DNA from: Cladorhizidae sp. MBARI D1340-BT2
Lineage: Eukaryota; Porifera; Demospongiae; Poecilosclerida; Cladorhizidae
Assembly: GCA_028752905.1 (NCBI GenBank)
Contig: JAQNBH010000011.1
Span: 23,188,341 to 23,252,340 of the forward strand
Length of the DNA: 64,000 bases
Direction: 5' to 3'
Below, piece by piece: positions 50,729-60,540 of the stretch. The notes beneath the pieces are model-generated. The model worked only from the letters and a program-made list of their open reading frames with translations, made no database searches and was not told the DNA's origin. The position numbers were made by a program, and so were the translations under genes. Numbering within the stretch: position 1 is the stretch's first letter; each line of letters starts with the position of its first letter.

Positions 50729-51912
50729 CAGCTGATGCAACCTAGGTATAGCCAGGCAGTTGATACAACCTAGGTATACCCAGACAGTTGTGGCAAACAA
50801 GGTATACCCAGGCAGTTTATCCAACCTGGGTATACCCAGGCAGTTGATGCAACCTAGGTATACCCAGGCAGCTGATGCAACCTAGGTATAGCCAGGCAGT
50901 TGATACAACCTAGGTATACCAGGCAGTTGATGCAACCTAGATATACTCAGGCTGCAACCTAGGTATAGGCAGTCAATTGATGCAAACTAGGTATACCCAG
51001 GCATTTGATGCAACCAAGGTATACACAGGCAATTGATGCAACCTAGGTATACCCAGGTAGATGATGCAATTAGGTATACCCAAGCAGTGAATGCAACCTA
51101 GGTATACCCAGACATCTGATGCAACATAGGTATACCCAGGCAGTTGATATAACCAAGGTATACCCAGGCAGCTGATGTAACTTAAGTATATACAGGCAAT
51201 GGATGCAACCTAGGTATACCCAGGCAGTTGATGTAACCTAGGATACCCAGGCAGCTGATACAATCTAGGTATACCCAGGCAATGGATGGAACCTAGGTAT
51301 ACCCAGGCAGCTGATACAATCTAGGTATACGCAAGCAGTTGATGCAACCTAGGTATACCAAGGTAGCTGATACAATCTAGGTATACCCAGGCAGCTGATA
51401 CAATCTAGGTATACACAGGCAATTGATGGAACCTAGGTATACCCAGGCCACTGATACAACCTAGGTATACCCAGGAAGTTGTTGCAACTTAGGTATACCC
51501 AGACAGCTGATGCAACATAGGTATACCCAGGTAGTTGATGCAACCTAGGTATAGCCAGGCAGCTGATGTAACCTAAGAATACACAGGCAATGGATGCAAC
51601 CGAGGTATAGCCAGGCATCTGATGCATACTAGGTATACCCAGGCAGCTGATGCAACCTAAGTATACCTAGGAAGCTGATACAACCTAGGTATACTCAGAC
51701 AGTTGATGCAACCTAGGTATACCCAGGCAGCTGATACAATCAAGGTATACCCAGGCAATTGATGGAACCTAGGTATACCCAGGCAGCTGATACAAGCTAG
51801 GTATACCCAGGCAGTTAATGCAACCTAGGTATACCAAGGCATCTGATACAATCTAGGTATAACCAGGCAATTGATGCAATCTAGGTATACCCAGGCGGCT
51901 GATACAACCTAG
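50729..51912 (+). repeat. 28-bp satellite array, block B (about 42 units)
   Basis: Same unit and orientation as block A. It continues the higher-order phase interrupted by the hAT-like insertion: the order CAGCTGATGCAACCTAGG, then the unit with GACAGTTGTGGCAAAC, matches 31250-31320. It shares private variants with block C, such as AGTTTATCCAACC (about 50814 and 62542). The region up to the next LTR contains nothing else. Confidence 0.95.
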
Positions 51913-52325
51913 TGTCAGGGGCCGCCTGACATGGCCAAGCATGGCCATAACCTGTAGCTCGAGGTAGCTTATATCTGTTAGTTCTAATTAGCTAACCATG
52001 GTTAATTACTGTTAATTGATGTGGTTCACACCTGGATTTATACAGGCTTATGTGTCTCTACCTGTCATCTGTATGTTTGACTTTGGACTGTGCATTATAA
52101 GGTGTTAGCCATATGTCACTTACTGTGTGAGGCTGGGAGTGGTTATAAAAAAACCTGCCAGCCAAACTGTTTTAGTCTACTGTTGTTGCTTTGAGTAATA
52201 AAACTTAGTCTAACTTTATACCCTAAATTTCTCTGGGTAGACTAGGCGACTTACTCCTAGCTGTTAGGGTCTGGTGGCAGCAATACCTACCATATTGGGA
52301 CTAGGCAGAAGTTGAACCCCAACAC
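51913..52325 (+). repeat. Gmr1-like B, 5' LTR
   Basis: 413 bp from TGTCAGG to AACAC. It begins with a perfect hairpin TGTCAGG-GGCCG-CCTGACA (51913-51931), has TATAAAA at 52144-52150 and AATAAA at 52197-52202, and carries TGGTGGCAGC in U5 at 52272-52281. The 3' LTR is absent, so the boundary rests on the satellite junction and on the primer site that follows. Confidence 0.85.
52144..52150 (+). promoter_or_regulatory. TATA box, Gmr1-like B LTR
   Basis: TATAAAA, 47 bp before the AATAAA signal, in the position expected for an LTR promoter. Confidence 0.6.
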
Positions 52326-52326
52326 A

Positions 52327-52338
52327 TGGTGGCAGCGG
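52327..52338 (+). other. Primer-binding site, Gmr1-like B
   Basis: TGGTGGCAGCGG, one base after the LTR, the same 12-mer as in Gmr1-like A (the match extends one further base). Confidence 0.8.
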
Positions 52339-52389
52339 TTCTCAAGAATTTCAATCAGCCATCATCATATCAACCGCTATTTCACAGCC

Positions 52390-53523
52390 ATGAACCAGCC
52401 AATACCTTACAACACTAGATCTGGACAGCAAGAGGAGCCACGCGCAGGGGAGATGGCTGCTGCTTCCCAACCTTCAGCCCGACTAGGAGGAGAAGACTTG
52501 CCGATGGACATGCGCCCATGCCTAGATGATAACCTCTTCTCTGAATTTGTGGAGGGAAACCCACCTTCTCCAATGCAAACTACTTCCCAGGATCCTATGG
52601 CAATTTTGGCGCAAGCTATGACTGCCTTGCTAGCCTCTTCAAATGATGACAAAAGATTTTGGAGAGAGAGACAAATCAGGATGGAGAGGTTTGAGGAACT
52701 CAGTACTCGAAGAGGCAACACTGCAATTGAGGAACAAGCTAGAGCTGGGGAACGTAAGGAAGCATTGTTCAAGGCGGAACAGCTTGCCAGGAAGAGGTCC
52801 AACATACTTCACAATTTGCAGAAGTTGGATGACTCAACAGACCCCGAAGCATACCTAGAGACATTCGAGGCGGCCATGACAGATGGATCTTTCGACCAAA
52901 AGGACTGGCTGTCTATCCTGAGGAAGTTGCTGACGGGTAAGGCATTGTCCTTCTTCCGGGAGCTGGCAGTAACTGAGGAGACCCCCTACCTGTCCTTCAA
53001 AACCTCGTCTCTGGAACGGATGGGTTGCACCATCAAGCAGGCGAGGAAGATGCTATGGAGTAACCATCTGGGCAACAATACTAGCCCACGAGAACACCTT
53101 CAGCCTATCCTCAGAGCCATCACCAGGTTAGGAGAGAACCTGAAAACCAAAGCAGATTTCACAGCTGAACTGTTTCAGGGATGTCTATCTGCTTATTACT
53201 CTCCCGACACAATTTACAACCTGCGGCATAGTGACCCAAAGGACTCCTTCCAGATGGTTGAGGAACTACAAGCTATGTGGAAATCAAAGCCGACATGGGA
53301 GCCTGGCAGGATGCACAAGCTGAGACCAGACGCCCATACACTCTACAGCCAACCTAGATGTCACAGAGAAGGATGGACTGCCCCCAAAGATGCCAACCGG
53401 ACATCCTTCAGAGAAGGTGAGCCTCCTAAAAGTAAGGGCGGGGCCGGGTCAGCTGGGGGTAAGCTGGGGAGAGGGCCGAAGGGAAACCCTGCACGGTACC
53501 AGTTCTCAGGCTGGGCAGGCTAG
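52390..53523 (+). pseudogene. Gag of Gmr1-like B, cut off by a frameshift before the zinc knuckle
   Basis: A 377-codon frame from the ATG at 52390; the open frame extends upstream only through a non-ATG start in the LTR. It aligns with Gag of element A: ITEM STDPEAYLETFEAAM matches VDPEAYLQSFEMSM, KDWLSILRK matches EWPSILRK, and LERMGCTIKQAR matches LERLGCTKAKAR, with ELFQGCLSAYYS matching ELFLGAVNLHYS. This is the capsid-like region. The frame ends at 53523 just where element A continues into its CCHC knuckle. Here the knuckle is in the +1 frame (CYNCGKLGHFKRDC at about 53534-53575). Because element A has one continuous frame, this is read as a disabling indel rather than programmed frameshifting. 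Confidence 0.8.
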
Positions 53524-54222
53524 AGGAGGTGCATGCTATAATTGTGGGAAGTTGGGACACTTTAAGAGAGATTGTCCTGAGGCTAACACAACTCTGCGTA
53601 TGATTCAATTTGAATCTGATGAGGATCCTGCTGGAAGACTCATCAAGCAAGTGGGTACCATAGGTGGTAGGACAGGTCGCATGCTGGTGGATACAGATGC
53701 TAGTCGAACCACTGTACCTGCTAGATTCATAGACCCAGATCAATACACGGGTAATGAGAGAGCAAGGCTAGCCCACTTTGGCACTGTTAATATGCCCACA
53801 GCCACAGTAAACATCAAAGTGGACGGGTTTGCGAAGTCCATGGAGGTTTTTGTTGCTAGAAAAGATGCTCCACTTATATTACTGGGTATGGATCACCCAG
53901 CAGTAAAGGCTTGGGTTAACCAACGTTCCATCCCGTACTTGATCAGGGTGATGTACTTGATCAGGGTGATGTACTTGATCAGGGTGATGTACTTGATCAG
54001 GGTGATGTACTTGATCAGGGTGATGTACTTGATCAGGGTGATGTACTTGCTCAGGGTGATGTACTTGATCAGGGTGATGTACTTGATCAGGGTGATGTAC
54101 TTGATCAGGGTGATATCCATGTTCCCATCCATGCCATTACTAGGACTGGAAGCCAGGCATTAGATAGGGAGTCTGAGGAGAACAGACTAGCCGATGCAAG
54201 GGATGGGACCGAGCCCAAGGAG
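53524..54222 (+). pseudogene. Zinc knuckle and protease region of Gmr1-like B
   Basis: In the +1 frame relative to gag. It contains a CCHC knuckle and then a retropepsin-like domain: LVDTDASRTTVPARF, with DQYTGNERARL matching element A's AQYTGEFVGIRL, and LGMDHPAV matching LGLDHPLT. The active-site triplet is DTD where DSG or DTG is expected, so the catalytic glycine is lost. The frame changes again at the 18-bp repeat array (53935-54114), after which IHAITRTGSQALD aligns with element A's MQAITRQQAKDD. Confidence 0.75.
53935..54114 (+). repeat. Ten copies of an 18-bp minisatellite in the PR-INT linker
   Basis: GTACTTGATCAGGGTGAT repeated ten times without gaps; the seventh copy (54043) has C for A in GATC. 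In the frame of the downstream pol it encodes VLDQGD ten times. In the upstream protease frame it reads YLIRVM. The frame switch between protease and linker lies at or next to this array. Element A has no such array at this position. Confidence 0.95.
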
Positions 54223-55527
54223 ATGGAGTTAGCCACTCCTAAGCTCAAGACTAAGAGGCGATGTAGGCCCAGGGAAGCTAGGAAGGCTCTAAGTACACCT
54301 GTCCCACCAACTGATGTCCCAGTCCCCATCCCTAGTGTTCAGTTGCTAAGCAGAAGCATAGCTGAGCCTCTGGATGAAGGGAAGGGATGCTCCATTACCA
54401 TTCCTCAAGAGGAGGGAAGGGCTATTGATGCTGATGTCAATTCTGAAGTTGATGTGGAGGCTGATAGATTGTTGGATGAGGTTGAGGTGGATGAGGTTGA
54501 GGTGGAAGAAGTCTCTTCGGTGGTAGAGGCAGATAGTCTTCATGGATTAGAGAGAGGTGATATAACTGAGATTGCCTTGCCCCTCCCCACACATGGGAAA
54601 GGGACAGAGGATGTTAAGGAGTTTATCAAGCAGCAGTCAGAAGATGGGAGTCTGACCGAGTTGAGGAGGAAGGGAAAGAGGAGTATAGATGGCTATATGT
54701 TGGATGAGGGAGTATTGGTACACACAAAGCTAGCAGACCCAGGGAGGGAGTGGACAAGAGTTGTCGTTCCTATCTGTAAGCGTAGAGAAGTTCTTGATGT
54801 AGGCCACCGGGGCCTAGCTGGAGGACATTTTTCCCACAATAAGATGGTCAGTTCCTTATCCCAGCATTTCACTTGGCCAGGGTTACGGAAGGACGCCAGG
54901 GCATACTGCAGCACATGACCTGAGTGTCAAAGGTCGAGCAGGCAGCTGCAACCCAGGGCACCATTAGTGACCACCCCAATCATAGGCGTCCCATACCAAC
55001 GGTTAGCCTGTGATCTGGTGGGTCCCTTACCTAGGACTAAGAGTGGGTACCGTTATATCCTGACAGTTATGTGCCTTGGTACTAGGTACCCTTATGCCAT
55101 TCCCCTCAAGAAGATTGATGCCATCACAGTAGCTGAGGGTCTAATGGAGGTAATAGCCCACACTGGAATTCCTCAGGAGCTATTATCGGACCAGGAGTCT
55201 GTGTTCATAGGACGGGTGAACAAAGAACTGTGTGGACTTCTCAACATAGACAAGTTACGTACCACTGCCTACCACCCACAAACCAATGGGATACTCGACA
55301 GGTGGCATGGCTGCCTCAAGAGTATGCTTAGGAAGGTAGGAGAGGATCAGGAAGATTGGGCTAGACTGTAAAGTTCTGTCTATTAGCTTACAGAGCGATA
55401 CCCCATGCAGCTACAGGATTTCCCCCGTATGAGCTTGAATTTAAGGGGACCTTTGGAAGCCATGAAAGAAGGATGGGTGAGAGGGGAGGTTAGTTTCTCT
55501 AACACAGTTGACTGGGTCAATGACTTA
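54223..55527 (+). pseudogene. Integrase of Gmr1-like B, N-terminal part
   Basis: Acidic linker (VEVDEVEVEEV near 54485), then the integrase zinc domain (VGHRGLAGGHF, FTWPGLRKDARAYC). A TGA at 54916-54918 interrupts the zinc motif in the otherwise continuous frame (YCST-stop-PECQR, where element A has YCAACAECQR). The core follows: CDLVGPLPRTKSGYRYI carries the first Asp, LLSDQESVF the second, and ILDRWHG has Asp where element A has Glu. The third catalytic residue is therefore changed. A TAA after DWARL at 55371 reflects another small indel; the match resumes with CLLAYRA and PHAATGF in a shifted frame. The gypsy insertion then splits the domain at 55532. Confidence 0.8.
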
Positions 55528-55532
55528 AGAAG

Positions 55533-55674
55533 TAGAGAACATTGAATGATGCATATATATATTTGATGATCATTACCTTGTTTATTTAGTTATATTCAAC
55601 ATTGATTTCATGTGAACATCTATTTTGATTAAGTTCCAATTACATGAGCAAATAGGATTACTCCTTATTATTTA
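55533..55674 (+). repeat. 142-bp 5' LTR of the gypsy element
   Basis: Starts TAGAGAACATTG and ends CCTTATTATTTA. It contains TATATATAT at 55554-55562 and, 26 bases after it, AGTTATATTCAACA (55588-55601), which pairs with the bases just after the LTR. No AATAAA signal was seen. It is very short for a gypsy LTR. Confidence 0.9.
55554..55562 (+). promoter_or_regulatory. TATA box of the gypsy 142-bp LTR
   Basis: TATATATAT. A start site 26-34 nt downstream of this box would fall at 55588, the first base of the stretch complementary to the putative primer site. Confidence 0.55.
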
Positions 55675-55688
55675 TGTTGAATATAACT
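55675..55688 (+). other. Putative self-priming primer-binding site
   Basis: TGTTGAATATAACT begins at the first base after the 5' LTR and is the exact reverse complement of 55588-55601 within the LTR. It lacks the TGG expected for tRNA priming. The layout matches Tf1-type self-priming, in which the 5' end of the element's own RNA anneals to the site. This is inferred from complementarity and position only. Confidence 0.65.
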
Positions 55689-55798
55689 CAAAAACAACTC
55701 GCCAAGACAAAGGAACAGTCACCTCGACCATCGAAGCTAAGAAAGAAGCCAAGAAGAAACTTTCCCAGTTAAAGAGCACCACTGTAACTCGCCCCAAG

Positions 55799-58261
55799 AT
55801 GCCTGCTATACAGTGCCTGATAGAAGGCTGTGAGTACCAGATGCCTGATGTGGAGCCAGTGATCGTAGTTGCACTTATCACGGCTCACGCAACCAGTCAT
55901 AGAACGACCAATGGATCAGCACAAACAGCACGAGTTGAGAAGGTAAAAAGGCCAAGTATATCGTCAGCGGGCACGACGGAAGACTGGCAGTACTTCAAAT
56001 CAAGGTGGAACGACTATGTAAAAGCCACCAAATTGGAAGGAACCGACAGAATCATCCAACTTTTGGAATGCTGCGATGAACAGCTTCGCAGAGACATCAC
56101 CAGAAATGCTGGAGGCGCCCTTACCGAAATGACAGAGGATGTTGTGTTTGCAGCCATAAGAAGGTTAGCTGTGAGGGAGGAAAATACTATGGTAGCAAGA
56201 GTGACCCTCCATAACATGAGGCAAGATCGTGATGAACCAATACGTGCCTATGGAGCCAGGTTGAGAGGGAAGGCAAGTGTCTGCAAATTCACACAGCAAT
56301 GTGCAGGGTGTGGGGCCGAGATGGACTACACCGAAGCCATACTCAGAGACGTGCTCTGCAGAGGTTTGGAAGACACTGAGGTACAGATGGACCTGTTGGG
56401 AGACAAGAACCAAGAGATGACATCGGAACAGGTTCTTAGGTTTGTCGAAGCAAAGGAGGCAGGCAAAAGATCAGCATCCCACCTACTACTACCACAAGCA
56501 ATGGATTCAGTGACCGGCAGTTCATACAGAAAACTGAAGAAGCAATCAGTCAGAGACCCACCTCTAAAGGACCAAGAAGTCTGCACGTACTGTGGGACCA
56601 GAGGGAATGGAAGAAGCCCTCCAACAAGAATCAGAAGGACTGAATGTCCAGCTTTCGGTGCCAAGTACAACCACTGTGGAAGAGACCACCACTTCCAGAA
56701 GGTGTGCAAGAACAAACATAGCACACGGTCGACAAGAAGCACTGAACATGAAAATGCAGTATTCGACACACTTTGCGGGGTCGCATCAGGACACGTCAAA
56801 AGTACCACCCTGGACCACCACGTCTTCAATCAGTCCTCGAAAGAATGGTCAAGGATGCAATCCAAGCCCCAACCATACGTCAGGATACGAATGAGCATTG
56901 AGTGGGAAGACTACAACCACTTTGGGTTTCCTATCAGGATACCACAGAAGCAGTCTTTTGTCAGTGCCATGGCTGACACAGGCTGCCAGAGTTGTTTGGC
57001 AGGTTTTAAAATCGTGAAAAGACTTGGCCTATCCACCCGAGACCTCATCCCTGTCAACCTCAAGATGTACGCAGCTGACAACCATGATATACACATCCTA
57101 GGTGCCGTCATACTGAGGTTATCAGGTAAAAACAGCAAGGGAGAAGAGAAGTCCACCAGGCAAATGGTGTATGTGACTAACAGCACAGACAAATTATTCC
57201 TCAGCAGGGAAGCATGCATGGACCTAGGAGTCATCTCAAACAAGTTCCCCACAATGGACGAAGCAGAGGAAATCAGTCTAAACAACCCCATTTGCGCCAC
57301 CATCATCTCCCAACCACCACAGGAATGTCAATGCCTCAAAAGGACAACGCCACCACCAACCCCTACTTCTCTGCCATACCCAGCCACAGAAGCCAACAGG
57401 GAGAAACTTCAGCAATACCTTCTGGATTACTACAGCTCCAGCAACTTCAACATCTGTGAACATCAGACCCTACCGCTCATGGAAGGCCCACCAATGAGAT
57501 TAATGATTGACAAACAAGCAACCCCTACTGCTCATCACTCACTCATCCCGGTACCCCTCCACTGGCAAGACGACGTCAAAGCTGGCCTAGACAGAGACGT
57601 GAGACTGGGAGTACTTGAAACTGTACCGATTGGAGAACCAGTCACATGGTGTCATCGAATGGTCATTTGTGCCAAAAAGAATGGTAAACCCAGACGGACA
57701 ATAGATTTCCAAACCCTCAACGTCCATGCCACCAGGGAAACACACCACACCCAGTCGCCTTTCCACCAGGCAAGATCCGTCCCTCAAGGAAAGAAAAAAA
57801 CTGTCTTCGATGCATGGAATGGTTACCACAGCGTACCCCTTCATCCTGAAGACAGACACTACACTACTTTCATCACCCCTTGGGGCCGCTACAGATACCG
57901 TACAGCCCCACAAGGCTATATCGCCTCGGGTGACGGATACACCAGGAGATACGACGAGATCATATCATCCATCCCAAACAAAACGAAATGCATGGATGAC
58001 ACCCTCCTATGGTCTGACACAATAGAAGAAAGCTTCTTCCAAGCGGCTAACTGGTTGGACATCTGTGGCAGACATGGAATCACCCTCAACCCTGAGAAGT
58101 TCAGATTTGCTAAAGATGATATCGAATTTGCAGGCTTCGAAATAACCAAAGACACTGTGAGACCATGCAAGAAATACATAAGGGCCATCTCTGATTTCTC
58201 GACCCCACAGAACCTAACAGACGTAAGGTTCTGGTTTGGTTTGGTGAACCAGGTGTCATAA
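55799..58261 (+). pseudogene. Gypsy Gag-PR-RT segment, ended by a nonsense codon
   Basis: An open frame of 820 codons from the ATG at 55799 (MPAIQCLIEGC); the frame stays open upstream into the LTR, but this start matches the usual beginning of such Gags. Gag: TEDWQYFKSRWNDYV near residue 60. A cysteine-rich segment follows (CTYCG, then ECPAFGAKYNHCGRDHHFQKVC), in which Tyr seems to replace the first Cys of the final CCHC. Protease: ADTGCQSCL with Asp393. RT: NGKPRRTIDFQTLN, TVFDAWNGYHSVPL, TPWGRYRY and CMDD at 731-734. The TAA at 58259-58261 falls within NQVS-stop-AFSMADVMLPF and the same frame continues, so it is most simply a point nonsense mutation. Confidence 0.82.
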
Positions 58262-59004
58262 GCATTTAGTATGGCTGACGTTATGCTGCCCTTCCAAGAA
58301 CTACTCAAGCCCAACAACAAGTTCTACTGGGATGACACACTGCAACAAGCATTCGAAAAGTCGAAGCTAATCATCATCAACGAAATCCATAGTGGAGTCA
58401 AAATCTTTGACAAAACTAAACCCACGTGCCTGGCTACTGATTGGTCAAAACATGGAATAGGATACTGGCTGTTCCAGAAGCACTGCACCTGTCCCTCCAG
58501 GGACTTTTCTGCTGCAAACAAGGCTGGAAAATAACCCTAGTGGGCAGCAGATTCACACATGCCGCCGAATCCAGGTACGCCCCAATTGAAGGTGAAGCAC
58601 TGGCAGTGGTAGATGCTCTGGACAAAGCAAGACACTTTGTCCTTGGATGCACTAACCTGACTATTGCAGTAGACCACAGACCACTTCTAAAGATATTTGG
58701 TGACAGATCTCTAGATCACATCTGCAACACAAGACTGAGGAATCTAAAAGAAAAAACCCTAAGATACCACTTTAATATGGTTCACATCCCTGGGGTCAAA
58801 AACAGAGCCCCTGACACCTTATCAAGACACCCCACAGGCGATTACCATCCACCTAAAATGGTCCTCCAAGATGACATACACAGCATCCAAGATGGCACTG
58901 TCATTCCCCCCCTTGACATCCCCACTCAACTCATTGCATGCATCTGCACAGAGGACCAACTATACACTCGACAAAAAGCGAAAAACAACTACAGGAGACG
59001 CTAA
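58262..59004 (+). pseudogene. Gypsy RT thumb and RNase H segment, frameshifted
   Basis: Continues the Pol in the same frame (MLPFQELLKPNNKFYW, then LATDWSKHGIGYWL with the first RNase H Asp). A frameshift near 58505-58515 moves the reading to another frame (CKQGWKITLVGSRFTHA). The RNase H motifs follow: IEGEALAVVDAL, VDHRPLLKIFG and NRAPDTLSRHP, which supply the remaining acidic residues. The second frame ends at 59004. Confidence 0.8.
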
Positions 59005-60456
59005 TTTCCTCCTTACATTCGAACATACCGTAAATTGGGAGCAAGTTCAAACTGCTACATCATCTGATGACAACATGCTCCTCCTCCTCTCAACCATCGA
59101 AGATGGCATTCCAGAATTTAAACACCAACTACCACCGTCCATCAGAGAATATCACCAATTTAGGAGACATCTGTACAGCAGTGATGGTGTACGAATTTAC
59201 AAGGACAGAATTGTTATTCCACCGTCCCTGCGACATGCATGCCTGTCTGCCTTACATGCTGCCCACCAGGGCACATCTGCAATAACATCAAAGGCAAAGC
59301 ATCAATCTTCTGGCCTGGCATTACAAATGACATCCAAGCCACCAGAGCCAATTGCTCACACTGCAACAGGATGGCCCCATCTCAAGCAGCACTACCACCT
59401 ACACCTCCCACCCCATCGGAATACCCATTTCAGTGCATTTGTGCCGACTACTTCCACTACCTAGGCTGCAATTATCTTGTCATCATTGAAAGATACTCAA
59501 ACTGGCCTATAGTGCAGAGAGCTAAAGATGGAGCCCAAGGACTAATCAATGTCCTAAGACAAACCTTTGCCACTTATGGCATACCAGACGAACTCTCCAC
59601 AGATGGCGGCCCTGAGTTCATAGCTCACACCACCAGGCAATTCCTACGCGATTGGGGGATCCACCACTGCCTTAGCTCGGTGGCATTCCACCACAGCAAC
59701 TGCAGAGCAGAGATAGGTGTCAAAACCATCAAGAGGTTGATCACCGGTAATGTCGGGAAAGATGGTGCAATAGACATTGATGCATTCCAGAAAGCCATTC
59801 TCCAATATAGGAACACACCTGACCCCAATACCAAACTCTCCCCAGCCATGTGTGTCTTTGGAAGACCAACAAAGGATTTAATCCCAATCCTGCCTGGAAA
59901 ATACCACCCACATCAGACTTGGAAGGAGTCCTTAAACCTAAGAGAAGAGGCATTAAGACACCGTCATATGTTCCACCAAGACCACTGGAGTGAGCACACC
60001 AAAGCCCTAACACCACTACACACAGGCGACAGAGTGGGATCCAAAACCAAACTGGGAATCATCCAAACAAATGGGACCGAACGGGAATTGTCATAGAAGT
60101 ACGCCAGTTTCACCAATACATTATCAGAATAGATGGGTCAGGCAGACAAACACTCAGGAACAGAAAATTCCTAAGAAAATATATTCCTGTATATCAACCA
60201 GCCAAAAGAAGATCTATCCTGGAGGACATCGCCCACCTGATGACAAGACCACATCGCCCACTAATCCATCTCCTATACATCTCGATATACCATGGAAGGA
60301 CACTACTCCTCTCATGGCTCCAACTGAGACAGAGGAGGCAAGCACCCCTACATCAACCACAAGCCCCACCCAACTCCCACCAGCCTCCATACCAATTAAG
60401 AATCCAATCTTAACTCTTAGACCCCGAGCGGCCGGTTTTTCGGCCGATACCTAGAG
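59005..60456 (+). pseudogene. Gypsy integrase and C-terminal tail, frameshifted
   Basis: Begins in a third frame near 59000 (FEHTVNWEQVQTATSSDD, then SLRHACLSALHAAHQG with the zinc-domain His residues). It shifts near 59280 to the frame with IFWPGITNDIQ and NCSHCNRMAPSQ (zinc Cys pair). The DDE core follows: CADYFHYLG, STDGGPEF and RAEIGVKTIKR supply Asp, Asp and Glu. Another shift near 60063 gives KWDRTGIVIEVRQFHQY and LRNRKFLRKYIPVY, a C-terminal domain without an obvious GPY/F or chromodomain. A Pro/Thr-rich tail in a further frame ends at the foreign DNA that begins near 60420-60460. At least four frame changes make it inactive. Confidence 0.78.
60423..60445 (+). repeat. 23-bp hairpin-forming repeat, copy 1
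   Basis: A 23-mer starting CCCGAGCGGCCGG and ending TTTTTCGGCC that can fold as GGCCG/CGGCC around GTTTTT. An identical copy lies 43 bp downstream. It marks the start of the foreign DNA within the gypsy 3' coding region; origin unknown. Confidence 0.85.
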
Positions 60457-60465
60457 TCGTATATA

Positions 60466-60488
60466 CCCGAGCGGCCGGTTTTTCGGCC
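60466..60488 (+). repeat. 23-bp hairpin-forming repeat, copy 2
   Basis: Identical to 60423-60445. It is followed by T-rich and C-rich runs (60489-60540) leading to the palindrome. It resembles a GC-hairpin plus U-run, but in an animal genome a bacterial-type terminator reading is not justified. Confidence 0.85.
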
Positions 60489-60540
60489 TTTTGTTTCCCC
60501 CCCATTTTTTTTATTATTATTTTTTTTTGGCATTATAATC

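Noticed and set aside
53480..53540. Programmed +1 frameshift between Gag and the zinc knuckle in Gmr1-like B
   Set aside because: The related element A reads through in one frame, and B has several other lesions, so a disabling indel is simpler.
60423..60457. Helitron 3' end (hairpin followed by CTAG)
   Set aside because: The hairpin-to-CTAG distance is only about 5 nt, no matching 5' TC end or helicase was seen, and the hairpin is duplicated nearby.
60466..60490. Rho-independent terminators
   Set aside because: GC hairpin plus T run fits by shape only; the context is a eukaryotic retroelement.
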